64,000 nucleotides of DNA from Ilyonectria destructans (taxonomy: Eukaryota; Ascomycota; Sordariomycetes; Hypocreales; Nectriaceae), in assembly GCA_020740775.1 (NCBI GenBank), contig JAHEWK010000001.1, forward strand, positions 6,324,001 through 6,388,000, in the 5' to 3' direction. Within the stretch, counting starts at the first letter, position 1; the number at the start of each line of letters is the position of its first letter. Made by a program: the position numbers and the translations under genes. The notes under the pieces are model-generated. The model was not told where the DNA came from, made no database searches, and saw nothing but the letters and a program-made list of their open reading frames with translations. This document shows positions 34,628 to 47,564 of the stretch, in pieces.

Positions 34628-35338
34628 ATGAGCTTCGCAAGGATTATCACTTGGATACATAGTGCGACTATGGACGAGAGACTCCGATCCTCTCAAGACG
34701 GGAGACCTGTGGATACCAAGAACACAGTGAGTTTGAAGTCGTAGGCGAAGATCTTGTATTGATTATTTTTGCTAGATCAATACCGACATCCGAGCGACCC
34801 CTTGCCTGCCATGTGCCAAGATGATGGGAAGAGACGTTTCGGGAATGGCAGCAAACACCTCTGCATGCTGCGGAGCTCTAGGATTCTCCCGTTGCTCGAA
34901 TTGTGTTTTCCAAGGGTATGACTGTGATCAGGTAGGCAATGGCCCATCCGTGTCTGTATTAATACATTGTACTAATTCACCTAGATTACGAACGACAGCG
35001 TTCGGGAGAAAGCCAACGAGCTTGCTACTGCCCACCATGCATTCTATTCCATTAGAAATGCCACCTATCATCCTGTATGTATTACATTGTGCTCATCCAG
35101 CTTTTACTAATAATTTTAGCCTCATCGTGTCCAGAGACTTACCCGGGAGTTTCGTGACCTTCTACTACTTCATGGCAACCGGGAACTCACAATGAGTTCA
35201 ACTAAGGCTAATGGGGAGTATGGCACGGATGTTGATGATGACCCAGAGACTCCCTCTGATCTTGGGGAGGTTGAAGTTAACGTTGCGGAGAGCGTTGAGG
35301 ATGGCAATGGTTCTAGTGCTTCCGAGAATACTGAGTAG
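34628..35338 (+). CDS. Orphan cysteine-rich protein, four exons
   Basis: Exons 34628-34726, 34776-34931, 34985-35074 and 35120-35338 give 187 aa. All three introns are phase 0, 45-53 nt long, with good donors (GTGAGT, GTAGGC, GTATGT) and TAG acceptors. Exon 2 encodes a compact cysteine cluster: CLPC, then ACCGA, then CSNC and YDC, which could bind zinc. Exon 3 is a basic/acidic helix (DSVREKANELATAHHAF). The tail is acidic (DVDDDPETPSDLGEVEV ... SENTE). I do not recognise the family. A similar layout occurs in small lineage-specific fungal proteins of unknown role. An alternative start is Met15 (ATG 34670). No signal peptide or membrane helix is evident. Confidence 0.6.
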
Positions 35339-35519
35339 TTAATACCTACGCAGTGGTAGGGAGTTCTACAATTAACAACAATGAGGAGATGTTACGAAAC
35401 TAAGCCCATCTGATGTTAAATTGCCACAACCTTAAGCTAGTAGCACTCAAACTTGCAGACCTAGCGACATCCATAAAGATGAAGACCAGAACGCCCATGC
35501 CTAGCACAATCCCATCCAT

Positions 35520-35970
35520 AAAGCCATCCAACTCTTAACCCAAATTGACATTCAAATCGTCGTCGTCCAGATAATCGTCGTTTGTAAAGCCATCGCCTCC
35601 ATCTGAAGTGCAGCTCCGCCGACCAAGCATCAAACGCCCTTGGGTAAATGCTCTCGTCGACCCATTGGCGAGGCATCCAGATGCCGAGAACCATACTCTT
35701 CCACTTCGGGTAAAATTCATGAAAGTAGGACTTCATGAAGTTACTCGCCTGTGCCTCAATGAGGATGTTGTCCGCGTCAACACGGTCCCTAAGCATGGTG
35801 GGCCGCCGTGGCCACCCTGTTCGCACCTGTCGTTGGTGAATAACGTGTGTAATCGTAAATGTGAGTGGGTTGCGTGGGTAAATATCGAGAGGCATGCCTG
35901 GGAACTCGGTGTACTTGGACTGCATGTCGGTTTTGACTTCAAAGTCTTCATCTCCATGGACAGTGGCCAT
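35520..35970 (-). pseudogene. Possible orphan gene or frameshifted remnant
   Basis: From ATG 35970 a minus-strand frame encodes MATVHGDEDFEVKTDMQ, then NPLTFTITHVIHQRQV, then SNFMKSYFHEFYPKWKSM and WMPRQWVDESIYPRAFDAW. This composition looks like real protein. Beyond about 35625 this frame turns Arg/Trp-rich, while a neighbouring frame carries a plausible acidic ending (SDGGDGFTNDDYLDDDDL, stop near 35536). A one- or two-base frameshift or an unresolved intron would explain this. I do not recognise the family, and upstream exons could not be fixed. Confidence 0.3.
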
Positions 35971-36122
35971 TCTCCCGATGCAGACCTGAGAACAATTCCA
36001 AGAAGACGGTGGTTGGATTGTCCTCTGTCGAATGGTGGCTGTTGCAGAATCCGATCATTCGTGTGTACCTGGTGAACATAAGCCAAAGCAGCTCTCCCAG
36101 CTCCATCCAATCTTGCCATCAC

Positions 36123-36242
36123 AATATATGATGTACCCTCGTTCTCTCAACAAGCCAGAGGAACTTTAGGATCCTAACTTGTATCAACGAAATAAGACCA
36201 CTCTGCTCACCGCTGTCACTTTCACATTAAGAATTAGTGACT
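36123..36242. repeat. Right copy of diverged direct repeat
   Basis: Starts AATATATGATGTACCC and includes AACGAAATAAGACCACTCTGCTCAC and TTAAGAATTAGTGACT. It matches 34006-34140 in the same orientation. Confidence 0.6.
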
Positions 36243-36488
36243 GAAAAGCAGAGGAAAACGGGCACACATGTTTAAGTCAAATGTAGGTATTGAATCATGC
36301 TTGAAACTATCGAGTCCCTGACGCCTGTTACACAATCCGCCCATGGTTTCTATCCTCCGTCGTGGCTCTAACAAAGTCTTGATATGATGGCAACATAAAA
36401 CCACAATGCCTCATGAATCACCTCTAAAAGCACAATACACGAATGCTCCCAAAGTCTACCTCCTCCCAGTATCCCCTTCTCTCTGCAT

Positions 36489-39400
36489 CTACTGCTGGAG
36501 ATACTTGAGGATCTGGTCCCGCTCCTCAACAGGCATGACCCTCAGCACCTCGCGCACACCGGTCCATCCAGCCTTGGCGTGTCCTCGGACCACACTGGCG
36601 ACCTCGGCGGCAAGCACCTCTGACTTGAGGGCATCCACCTTCTCTCCAATCATCTTGCGCTCCGACTCGTACCACTCCGTCACGGCACGGTCGTCCTTCT
36701 CCCAGTCGACAATGCCAGACCAGCTGCGCAAAAGGTGCAGGTACTTCTCGCGGACCTCGGTGGTCTTGGAAGTGCTCTGGCTGCCAGAGGCGTTGAGAAT
36801 GCTGGCCGTCATACGTCGGAGGATGTACTCCTCGTTGAGACGACGGCGCAGACGCCAATAGAAGTATCGGCGAGCGTTGGTCCATTCCAAGACATCGCGG
36901 ATGACACCCTTGGCCTTCATGCGGCCTGCGCGATCGTGAAGGTCGGCGAACTGCACAGCGATCTGAGCGTAGACCGGCAACAGCTGCTTCTCACGGAACG
37001 ACATCTTCTTCTTAATCTCGTCGGTCTCCTCCTGAGACAGGCTAAGATCCTCGAGCTGCTTCTTCAGGCCGGCGTAGGTGGGGTCCATGCGGGCCATGGT
37101 CGCGATCTGCTTGTCCTTGCGGTACTTGATACCGATCATACCCTCGGGCTCCAAGACACCACCGCGGGCCTCCTCGTCGGCATACATCTCCATGGCAACG
37201 GGGTTGATCGTAGGGTCGACGACGACCCAAGATCCACCACGAAGCTCACCATGGGGAGGAATGTAGACGAAGATGGGCTGCTCGAACTTGACGAGGGCAT
37301 CGACGATGAAGGAACCGTACTTGAGGACCTCGTTGTACATGTCGCGCTGGCCACCAGAGAAACCACGCCAGTTGGCAAGGATCATCAGAGGAAGCTGCTC
37401 ACCATTGTTGAAGTCGTTGATCGCCTGAGCAGTCTTGAAGGCCGAGTTGGGGTACCAAACACCACCAGCCTCGTTGGTAAGCTGCTCGATGGAGTCGGGG
37501 TTGGCGGGATCGGCGGGAGTAATGTTCTCCACGGAGCGAGTCTCGACCGCGATGATACCCATGGGGATACCACCAAGGCGAGCACGTCCGACAACCACGG
37601 TCTTGGCCCAGCCGCCAAGGGTCTCAACGAATGAGTCCTTGTCGAACAGACCAGGCTCGAAACCATCGTCGCCATCGCGACCGCCAATCATCCACCGGAC
37701 ATCGTAAGGCTGCTTCTGGGGAGGCGTATACACGATATCACGGTCCCAGTCGTCAACACTGGGGCTAACAGGGACAGGGCTGTTGCGCTTCTCGGGAACA
37801 AACGACATCCACTCGACAATCTTGGAGATACCAGCAAAGTCGTCGTTGGCAGTCATGTGGGAGACACCGTTGCGGTACATGATCTGAGTGCCACCCAACT
37901 GCAGGTTAGAGGTGTAGACCTCACGACCAAGCAGGTTGTTCAGGGCAGGGGCACCAGTAAGGATAATGGGCTGACCCTCGATCTGAACGGCTCGCTGACC
38001 GAGACGGACGAGGTAGGCACCAATACCTGAATTACGTTAGATATACACTTCTCATAGGATTGTAGATAATAACTTACCAACTGATCGGCAGGTGACCAGG
38101 GTAACGGTGAAGATGTCGTTGTAGGCTCTGCTAGTCGCACCGGCGATGAGACCAGATCCCCTCAAGCACTCAACACCGAGACCCTCCTCCTTGCCAATGA
38201 CGGTGACGATCTTATGTCGCTTCTCGCCATCCTCCGAGATCTCCTCGGTGATGACATCCTTCTCGAAACGCTTCTTAGACTCGTCGTCAAGGTACAGGTA
38301 GCGGAAACCGGTATCCTGCTTATTGACGTCGTTCCAGGCGACCTTGAAGTAGCCCATGAGCTCGTCGGCGAGACCGAGACGAGCACCAGAGTTGGCCGAC
38401 AGGTAGATACGGGGGATGCCCAGCTTTCGGGCCAGCTCCGTGCACTTGTGGAAGAAGTCATCTTCCTTGGGTCCGAACGAACCAATCTTGTAGGTAATAT
38501 CGTTGGCAATGACGATGAAGCGACGGCCGTTGGGGTACTCGGGGGTTCGGGCTCGGAAGATCCAACCAACCATACCGCAAGTGTTGGTACCAGGCTCGCG
38601 GTTCACCTCATCAAGGTTGTCCTTGTCATCGAGGACAAGCTCGGTGAAGGTGATGCAGTCACCAGCCTTGGGCGCCTGGGCAGCCAGGGCAGGCTGCTCC
38701 TTGGTAGCCTTGGCCCAGGTGTTCTGAATAGCCTGGCGGAACAACTCGGGGAAATCATAAACGTACTGAGTACCCATGAGATGGGCCTTGTATCGCTTAG
38801 GCTGGAGCCAGTTCTTGGTGGCGTACGGGGTCGAAACGGGCATCAAGTGCATGGGACCCTTCTCCTTGGTACCACCAATGCTGTGGAAAACCCACTCGCC
38901 CTTCTCAGACTTGCGCTCCGCATACATGTCGACGTCGACAACATATCCGGAAGTGTTGGTGATAACGACACGGAGAGGGTAAGGCTGCTCAGTCTGAGGA
39001 TCAGTGCAAATGATGCGGATCTCGACCTGAGAAACACGGAGTCGCCAAGCACGAAGACCGAATCGGTCCAAGAAGCCCTGGAGGCTCTCCTCAACCTCAC
39101 GAGGCTGAAGCTGGAAGACGGGAGTGAAGTTGATGAAGATGTGGTTAAGATCGGAGTTGTTGTTGCCGACAATCTCAAGGGCGTCGAAGATGTCGTTAAT
39201 GACACGATCGGCCTCAGAGATCAGGTACTCGGCAGTAGGGATCTCGTCACGGAGACGACCAGGTCGAATGACAGCACGAGTAAAGTATCGCTTGTCAGTG
39301 TCCACAGTCTTACCAATACCCTCATAAACGTGGATGTTCTTGTTCTCAGTGAACACCGGCTTAATGTGGAACTTGGCAAGACGAGCAAGCTCAAGTTGGA

Positions 39401-42400
39401 AAGCAAGAGCAGGCTCGCTGTGTCGAATACTGTCGTCCTCGTTGTACTCAGGACCACGGAAGGTGTAGTATCCGGGGTACGAGCCGTCGCTGCGACCGCA
39501 GATGAAAGTCAAGCGACGAACACGACGAGCCAGAAGCTCATCCTTGAACAGCTGAACAATGGGAACGATGCGCTCAAGGGTATCTTGGTCACCGTGGATC
39601 TCAGCATCTCGGATAGCGACGTTGATAACAGCAGAAAGCTCCTCGTCGTCGTGCTGCTTGGGCTGCGCAGGCTTACGCTTGCCGCTCAGGTCGGGGATCA
39701 GGCCAGGAGTGGTGCGCGACTTCTTCTGCTTCTGCTCATTGGCGAGGGCCTCGAGGGCCTTGCCGATCAGGTCCTCAGCATCATCAATGTATTTGCAGGG
39801 GACGATAACACCCTTGCGGGTGGGCTCCTCCTCCCACTTGTGAGACAGGTAGGACATGTCACTAATGGAGTGAATTCGGTTGAACTTGAACTCTCCACCC
39901 AGGGGGGTAGCAGGCGTGGAGGGAGCAGCGGACTGGATAGGCAAACCAAACTCGGATTGTCCAATCTTTCGGAGCTGGAAATCCCAAGAGACGAACTGGG
40001 GCAGGTCGTTCTCATCCTGGTGGTACTCGATCTGCTTCAGGATGTACGCACGGTAGGCACGTCGGACGTAAACCTCGAGCGAAGCCAGAGAAACCCAGGA
40101 GTCGTCGTGGGCGAAGAAGAGGGGCAAGACATCGAAGACGGTGTACTTAGAGTCAACCACCTCCTTAATAATGTCCAAGCTAGGCTCCCGGTGGTCCCAA
40201 CCAGTCTCTCCGTATCGAGACTCGATGACGGAAGAGCGCAGGATGTGCTCCATCTGTGCGGTTCGCTCCTCCAGGGAAGGAAGGGAGCACTGGATCATAA
40301 TCTCACGAGCCTTGAGCGAGACCTTGGAGGTCGAGCGCGAGACTTGCAGCTCGGTGAGCTTGCGGAGAGTATCACGGAGGCTCTTGGCGATATTGCTGAC
40401 GTTGGGCTTGTTGGGACGGTACTCCTCGAGGATGGCGAGGATGAGCGAGCTCTTCGCGCTGACACGGCTGTGGGAGAGAACGGTCTGGACAACCTTGGGG
40501 ATGTCCTCCTTGTTCTGGTCACGGAGCTTCAAGACAACCGCGTCCTCCTGGGGTTGGTTCATGAAGAGCACCTCAACCTCAAAGTATTGCTCGAGCAGAT
40601 CCCGGATGACAGCAAGCTCACGAGCCTTCTGGCCATCGGCGTACATCTCGAGAACGTCGGTCAGGGGAGCAAGAGTAGTCTTGAGGAGGGAAACATCGCC
40701 ATCAGCGACGTTGTCCTCAAGGAACTTCTGGAACGCCTTGCTCAGAGACTTGGCAGGGAATTCAGCGTGTCGAGACTTGGCGCGGTCGACGATCTGGGTA
40801 AACTGCACATCGAGCTTGTTGGGCATACGAGCGTGCAGCGCCGAGAACTGAGCGTTCCACTCGCTGTAGGGCAGCTCGGCATCGCGAAGGACCTCAATAA
40901 GCGCCCTGAGGGTGGGGACCATAATGACTGAGTTGTCATAACCAGCCAAGATATTGTTCAGGGTGCTGTGAAGGAGGGTGAAGCGCTGAGCTGGCTTGTT
41001 ACCGACGATGACAGGCGCGGCGTAGTCAGGGAGCTTGTCAACGAAGGCCTGAGCCTGCTTAACGCGGGTGGGGTCGTCAAGCGCAAGTATGCCAAGAATG
41101 TCACCAGCCTCGAGGGTGGCTCCGGGCTGCTTGATGAGCTGCACCATACCGTCCTCCTGGGCAATCAGAGGCATGTACATCTTCATGACCTCAACCTCGG
41201 CGTAGGTCTGGCCAGCACGGACATGAGCACCGTTCTCGACGGTGTACTTGACCAGCTTACCAGGGCTGGGAGATCGGAGCTGGGTAGGGTCGTTCTCCTG
41301 CTCCAACAAGCAAGTCTTGCTGTCGACGGAGAGACGAGTGGCACCAACCTCCTCCTTCCAGTAGACGTTGTGACTGCGTCCGTCGAGAAGGATAAGAAGA
41401 CCACCGTCACTCAGGGCACGGACACCAACCGAGCACTTGGAACCGTTGATGAAAAGGTGGTAGCTGTCAGCGCTGGCGCGGGTAGCCGTGAACTTGTAAC
41501 GGAAGCCCTCATAGATGAAGTCGATGGTAAAGACAGTCTTGAGGATCTCCTTGGAGGGGACCTGACCCTTCTCGAGACCGGCGCGGTACTCGGCCAAGGA
41601 GTTTTCGCTCGCAATGTGGGCCTTGGTGATGGCACCGCACACGACGGCAAGCATGGTGTCGGGTCGCTCAGCAGTGAGACGCTTAGAGATGAGCTCATCC
41701 AGCCAGCCAGTAGAGATGGTGTTGTCCTCGAAGGCCTCAGTCTCGAGAAGCTTGATGAGGTACTCGACGGTGGTTCGGAAATCACCACGAATGCTCAGCT
41801 CCTTGAGAGCGATGACCATGTGTTTCCGCGAAGCTGATCGGTTCTCACCATAGGCGAAGATGTGACCGAACTGACTGTCGGAGAAACTGTGAATACCACC
41901 CTGGGCCGCAACGGAGAAGTAACCCCAGACATTGGAACTACTTCGGAAGTTGAGCTCGTGCATGACACCGTTGGACGGCTTGAAACCCTCACCGGGATCT
42001 TCGGAGGTGATTCGGCAGGCCGTGCAGTGACCCTTGGGACGGGGTCGTCGCTGGCTCTGGGAGGTGCTCTCGTTCTTGAAGTTGAAGTCAATGTCGCTCG
42101 AGGTCTTTGGGTCGACACCGTACAACAATCGAATGTCGCGGATTTTGTGGAGGGGAAGACCCATGGCAATCTGCAGCTGGGCGGCGGGCAAGTTGACACC
42201 ACTGACCATCTCGGTGGTAGGATGCTCGACCTGAAGTCTGGGGTTGAGCTCCAGGAAGTAGAACTTGTCGTCGGAGTGAGAGTAGAGGTACTCGACAGTA
42301 CCGGCAGAGACGTAACCGACCAGCTTTCCAAGACGGACGGCGGCATCTTCCATGGCCTTGAAGGTGTCCTCCTTGGCGATGGTGACGGGCGCTTCCTCGA

Positions 42401-43646
42401 TAATCTTCTGGTGACGTCGCTGAACGGAGCAATCTCGGCCGAAGAGGGAGATGTTGTTGCCGTACTGATCAGCCAGCAGCTGGACCTCGAGATGGCGGGC
42501 GTTGCCAGCCAGCTTCATGATGAAGATGGGGGATCCGGGAATCTCGCTAGCGGCGGCCTTGTAGAGCTCCTCGAAGCCTTCCTCGGAATCGGCTTTTCGG
42601 ATACCCTTGCCACCACCACCCTCGGAGGCCTTGATCATGATGGGAAAGCCAATCTCCTTGGCCTTCTCGAGACCCTCCTCCCACGAGTTCACGCAGCCCT
42701 TCTGGTAGACATTATCGGCAACAGTGACGATGCCCTTGTCGTCCAGCTGGACTTCTCGCACGCCGGTTCCTGACCAGGGAATGCATGGTACTTCGGCGTG
42801 TTGTGCTACAATTGTGGAGGAAATCTTGTCACCAAGCGATCGCATGGCAGACCCGGGAGGGCCGATGAAGACAATCTTCTTGGGGGAGGCGGCCAGCGAC
42901 TCTGGCAGCTTAGGGTTCTCGGAGGCGTGGCCCCTGTGGCACAATTGTAAGCATCCGCGATTGACGACGGAGCCCGCTCGTCATGGTGGGGGTGAAACCA
43001 AGTCGGGCGGGAAAATGTTGGGGAATCACTCACCATCCAGCCCACACCGCGTGGACGTTCATGCGCTCGGCAATATCCACGATCAATTCCACGTTGGCAT
43101 AGTTGTGGTTGTTTGTGCCTCCGGGGACCTCGACGTAGTGGTCGGCCATTCGGATGTAGTCTGCGTTGGACGCCAGATCTTCGGGGGTAGCCATGACGGT
43201 GAAGTGAATGGCTCGCTCGTCGCCGAACGTCTCGTAGGCCCATTTTCGGACTGATCGGATCTCCTTGACGGCGGCGATACCGTTGTTGGCAATGAGAACC
43301 TAAGGAGGAGCTTCTAGTCAGCAAGCTGTCCCGTCGGGCAGGACCAATGTTCCAGGGCGGCACCCAAACAAACCCCACGGTGTTGGGATTTGGTCCCAAG
43401 CCCGCGAAACGGTTGGGAGCGCGCGGAAAGCACTCAGAGGGGGATTCTCACATTGGTGATGACGGTGTGACCGTAGTTTTGGGCGACAAAGTCCTTGACC
43501 TTGCTGGGGGCGGCGTTGGACAACCGGTTGCCCCCTATGAAGTGGTCCGCAATGTTGAACTTCTCGGCATACGACACCTTGCCATTGACGTAGGGCACCG
43601 ACCGCCCATTGGCGCCATCTTGGGCACCAGCTGAGATATCAGTCAT
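36489..43646 (-). CDS. ACC1: Acetyl-CoA carboxylase
   Basis: Exons 43646-43452, 43299-43034, 42933-38078 and 38026-36489 give 2284 aa, the normal fungal length. This cytosolic multifunctional enzyme makes malonyl-CoA for fatty-acid synthesis and elongation. The biotin carboxylase domain (about 50-560) shows [27 protein letters not shown] and the ATP-binding GGGGKGIRK. The biotin carrier has the attachment Lys at about 738 in EVMKM. The long central regulatory region runs to about 1500. The carboxyltransferase halves show [18 protein letters not shown], the GARLGLADE segment, and [13 protein letters not shown] near the end. The first exon of 65 residues has no mitochondrial-type presequence, so this is the cytosolic form. 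The ATG at 43646 is preceded by an in-frame open leader without another ATG. Regulation by phosphorylation is known for the family but cannot be read here. Confidence 0.98.
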
Positions 43647-43671
43647 GGCTATTTCGTAGTGTGTATGTGTG

Positions 43672-43712
43672 AAGAACAAGAAGAGAGAGAGCGGGAGAGG
43701 AGGAGGAGACGT
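43672..43712 (-). promoter_or_regulatory. Pyrimidine-rich leader tract of ACC1
   Basis: On the coding strand this is an almost unbroken CT run (plus-strand GAACAAGAAGAGAGAGAGCGG and on), 26-66 nt before the ATG. CT tracts near transcription start sites are typical of highly expressed fungal genes. Confidence 0.5.
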
Positions 43713-46700
43713 GGGTTGTTGATTTCGTGAGGATGGTTAGACTGCGATGGGGATTGTCGCTGTCTCGGTCAGGGCGTCATGAACCGGCTGAAGCAGGGGT
43801 AGCTACGGCCGAGAAAAAAAAGCACCCAGGGAGCTTTTTTGCGTTGGGCGGGCGCCTGGTATGGGTGCTGTAGGCGCTAAAAATACAGAGGGGCGCAACT
43901 GGGACACTGGAGGGTATTCGGAAAGAAGTATTGGGGGCCCCTTGTGGATTATAAGAACAACCGCCGGACACGAGTATCTTGCGAATGCGTCTGTAGTGAG
44001 TCTGAGGAAAGGGAGGACGGGATTAGAGAAGAGAAGAGAGGTAGAACGAGATCAGAGTCGATCGCGAAAATGCGGGAGATGCAAGGCAAATAGTCGAGGG
44101 CGCGGCTGGTGGCAAGCTTCGGCACCTGGACGCACTACACTAGAACTGTTGGGAGACAAGCCGTCAGCCGGAGGAGCAACGAGAGTCGAGGGGTTCCACG
44201 CTGCCCACGCTTCCCACGCCCCAAAGAAAAAAAATTGGTGGTGGAGTCGGGCGCAACCCAGCAGAGAGGCGGCAGCTTCAGGGTCCAGCAGAGAGTTCCA
44301 CCAGCGGGAATTGGGGAATTGGATCGCAAAGTGATGGATGGGACCCAGTGGGCCCCCCGCCAAATCACCTCCCACCTCCCCTCCCTCCCCGGGGGGCGGA
44401 CAAGCCAAGCACAGAGCTCTTAGTGCCTGGGCGTGTTGGCGTCGCAAGGAGGTGGTGGGTGCTGGGGTGGGTATCTATCGCGTTTCCGGAGGGTTTCGGG
44501 TGCGCCAAAGTTGAGGTTCTGCCCGCCGGACGAGTGCATTGGGCGCGCTGGGATTCGAGGGATTGAAGGATGAGGTGAGAGGAGTTGCTCAGTGCGTAAG
44601 AGCGACGCACCACCACGGGACCATTCATGGGTTTTTCGGGATCCGAATCGGACCCCGATTTTTTTTTTTGGGCGAGGGGCAGGAGATGGGAATTGGAACC
44701 CGCGAGTCGGACACTTACTTACGGAGCTGACTTGAGAGTAATGGGTCGTTCGACTTGATGATGAGGTCGAGAAAACAGGTGTTTTCCTTCTTCGGTGGAA
44801 TAGAGAAAGTACGTGTCGTCGTGGGATCGTCGTCGTCAATTAGAAGAGATTGGAGTCCTTAGCGGGTTGCAAGAAAGCTGCCTATGTCGGTCTTGAACGT
44901 GATACCGTTGGAGTCGCAAAAGGAGAAAAATCGAAGCAAGAGATGTCTAAAACCGCCAAAAACGAAAGGGCATGATCGGGCAATTTTAATACAAGCCATT
45001 GTCTATTCCTGTCCATCCATGTCTCACAACCATCACCAGTTCCTCCCCGGGTCATCACAAGACAATGCCCCCTTTTGCCAGCAGCATCGGAGCTTTCGGC
45101 ACGACCACGTCAACACGAGCGCCGCCGGCTCCGTCAGGGAAAGGCAACTGCCCCCAAAAAGAGGCCGCAAGGCTGAGAGTTTACAGGATGTCCTGGGCGT
45201 TGCTGATGCCCGGTCCACATTCTCTCCGCCGGCGGACGGGGGATATGTGAATGCCTGCTGAGTGCTGACTTGGGGTTGATGCTGATTAGCTTCGGCTTCA
45301 GAGCAGTAGCCTGTGGCGTGTGCATAGCAGGCGGGGCGTGGTGCCACCCGCGTACGTGCGTGAGCCGCTCCGGGGTGTTGAGGCCAGTCGGGATCGGAGC
45401 GGGGCCTTTCTCACCATCTGTTGTTTCTTGTTGCTGTCCCGGACAGGCCTCGGTGACGTCGACTTCTCACTCATCTGCTTCCACTGAACCGAGACACCGA
45501 GTCAACCTAGTTGTGCCGAACGGGAAGAAAGGATTGGGGATGCTGCATGCACCTGAAGCTCTGTCTATCAATTAACACAGTGCGCTGTGTACCACTCATG
45601 ATGCGTCCCATGATGCCTGCGCCCAAAGTACCAACGACATATGGCCCGAAAAGCATCCGACCTGGTTCTCTGTATCGGGAGACGAGCGGACATTTCAAGA
45701 CCGAGTATGGTTCGAATATTTCTTTACCATGCAATTACTCTTTCCCGCCATGAGCCCCTTTCCGTTGTCATGGCACTATTGATCAGACTGAGTCTTGGCC
45801 TGTGGGCTCTTATTCGGATCCGGATGAAATCCATCGTCTTAGAAGCAGTCTAGGAACTCTGCTCAACTCCCCGGTCCCGTTTAAATTACACTGTCTGCAC
45901 TGTACGGCGCCATTCATTCCATCCCGATCCATCCATCACAATCTGCATTGGTCCTCACCTTGAGAAAATACCCCTGCTTATCGCTCCCCCATCATTCAAC
46001 ACAAATACGATACTTGCAGACATACTCACCACGAACACACAGACACACACAATCGCATCAACAACACCGATGCGGTACGCCGCATTCCAACAAAACAGGA
46101 CCCGTCGCGTCACATCTTTCCCTCTCGGTTTCCCTCAGTCCCGTTAAGGGGGCCCGCCAACTCACCCGCTAATACGGTCCCAAATTTAATTCCACCCTTT
46201 TTAGCAAGCGTTGCAGATGACATCCTAACTTATGTATTATGGATCCGATATTTTTGGGCTCCGTGCCCAGAAAGAAGGCCTCCCCCAATTGTTGAGAGTT
46301 CCCCATCCCCCGCGCCAATCACTACCGCTCCCGCCCACTGCGGAACCCACTGCCCCCGAATTGGCATTTATTAGACTGGATTCACTGGAAGGAAATGGAA
46401 GGCCAGGACGCAGGTACGTACCCCACCGCCAGAGCAGAGCCTCCGCTCAGCCTTCCCATCGCCGGGCATCCTCCGAATCCCCAACATGTTGGTCCCCGGG
46501 CGAGTCCGTGACCCAGCGGAGTTACGGAGCTCCCGCCACCCGTCCTCGACTAGCGGTGGCTTGTTGCCGTTCCTTGGTTCCAGGGGGCTCGACAGTTGGG
46601 ATGAATCGGTGATCGAGTAGATGATCGGCCTCTTCTGATCCCCTTCCTCCCGCCGTGCCGGCCTGCCGCATGCCGCCATCAATTGCCGTTAATCGGTTAT

Positions 46701-47120
46701 CGGCGCTACGCATGAGGCATGCCATAACATGGACTGAGACATTAACCCTAGACAAGTTTATCACGATTGATATGTGATACGCTTGAAGGGCGCGATAGAT
46801 ACGGCATTGAGGCGCAATGTATGTAAGACGGAATCCGCATAGCTTCTGCTAGGTAAACCTGTAGAAGGAGTAAGCAAGACATGACCACCATCACGTAGCG
46901 TACTTCATCTTCATCCAAGTGCCATCTTCTCTGTAGGGCATGATGCCATACAGGAGTGGGTTAAATCACGGGCATCAGGACGGGCTTAATTGAATGGCTA
47001 ATTGAAGGGTATGTAGTTGGCTATAACTGTGCTAATAAGAGTGTGACGTTCTTCGCCTTTGACAGTCTGTATGTACAACAACTTGCCCTATTCCCCGTCC
47101 CTCGGACTTTCCCATTGCTT

Positions 47121-47131
47121 CCCCCCCCCCC
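47121..47131. repeat. C homopolymer run (11 bases)
   Basis: Eleven consecutive cytosines within a pyrimidine-rich stretch. Noncoding and likely length-variable. Confidence 0.8.
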
Positions 47132-47564
47132 TTCCGCCGTCGCCTTCTGTATGGTATAAACAAAGGAAAAAGGTATAAGTACTAGTTATTCGCAGGCTGT
47201 GTCTTCAGCCTTGTTGTAGACATCGCACCACTCCCCACCGATGTCATCCCCCTGATCCTCTCCCGTCCTAGCCTCGCATCTCTTCCCCAGTATTACCCGC
47301 TATCGGCCATCCCTCCATCCCTCCACCCAGTCTACCTGCCTGCCAACGGCATCCCTCCCCGGTACCCTTTTCCCCAGAAGGCCCTGGGCCAATAATTGTG
47401 TTTGCTTGCTGAAAGATCAAATACCATCTCTTCATAAACGTCCGTGAACCCCTCTCCAATGCCCGAACCCCAGAATAAACCAATCAAACAACAAAGATGC
47501 GATGTTTGCCACAGAGAAAGAAAGGACTTCCGTAATTGTCATCAACACCGGTCTTCGCCTCCTT

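Larger units (their letters stand above)
35339..36488. other. Region between the orphan gene and ACC1
   Basis: Holds the possible minus-strand gene at 35520-35970 and the right copy of the direct repeat at 36123-36242. The rest shows nothing recognisable and includes the ACC1 3' UTR. Confidence 0.4.

Noticed and set aside
35608..36075. Plus-strand 155-codon frame
   Set aside because: The opposite strand gives a more protein-like reading here, and the frame has no recognisable domain. Neither reading is certain.
38214..40931. Plus-strand 905-codon frame inside ACC1
   Set aside because: It is antisense to a universally conserved enzyme, composed of Leu/Asp/Val-rich low-information sequence, with no domain. 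It is a codon-bias shadow.
44580..44665. Possible tRNA-like segment (TGCGTAAGAGCGACGCA hairpin, GATCCGAATC)
   Set aside because: It has a stem and a T-loop-like string, but no consistent acceptor stem, anticodon arm or B-box (GGTTCRANNCC).
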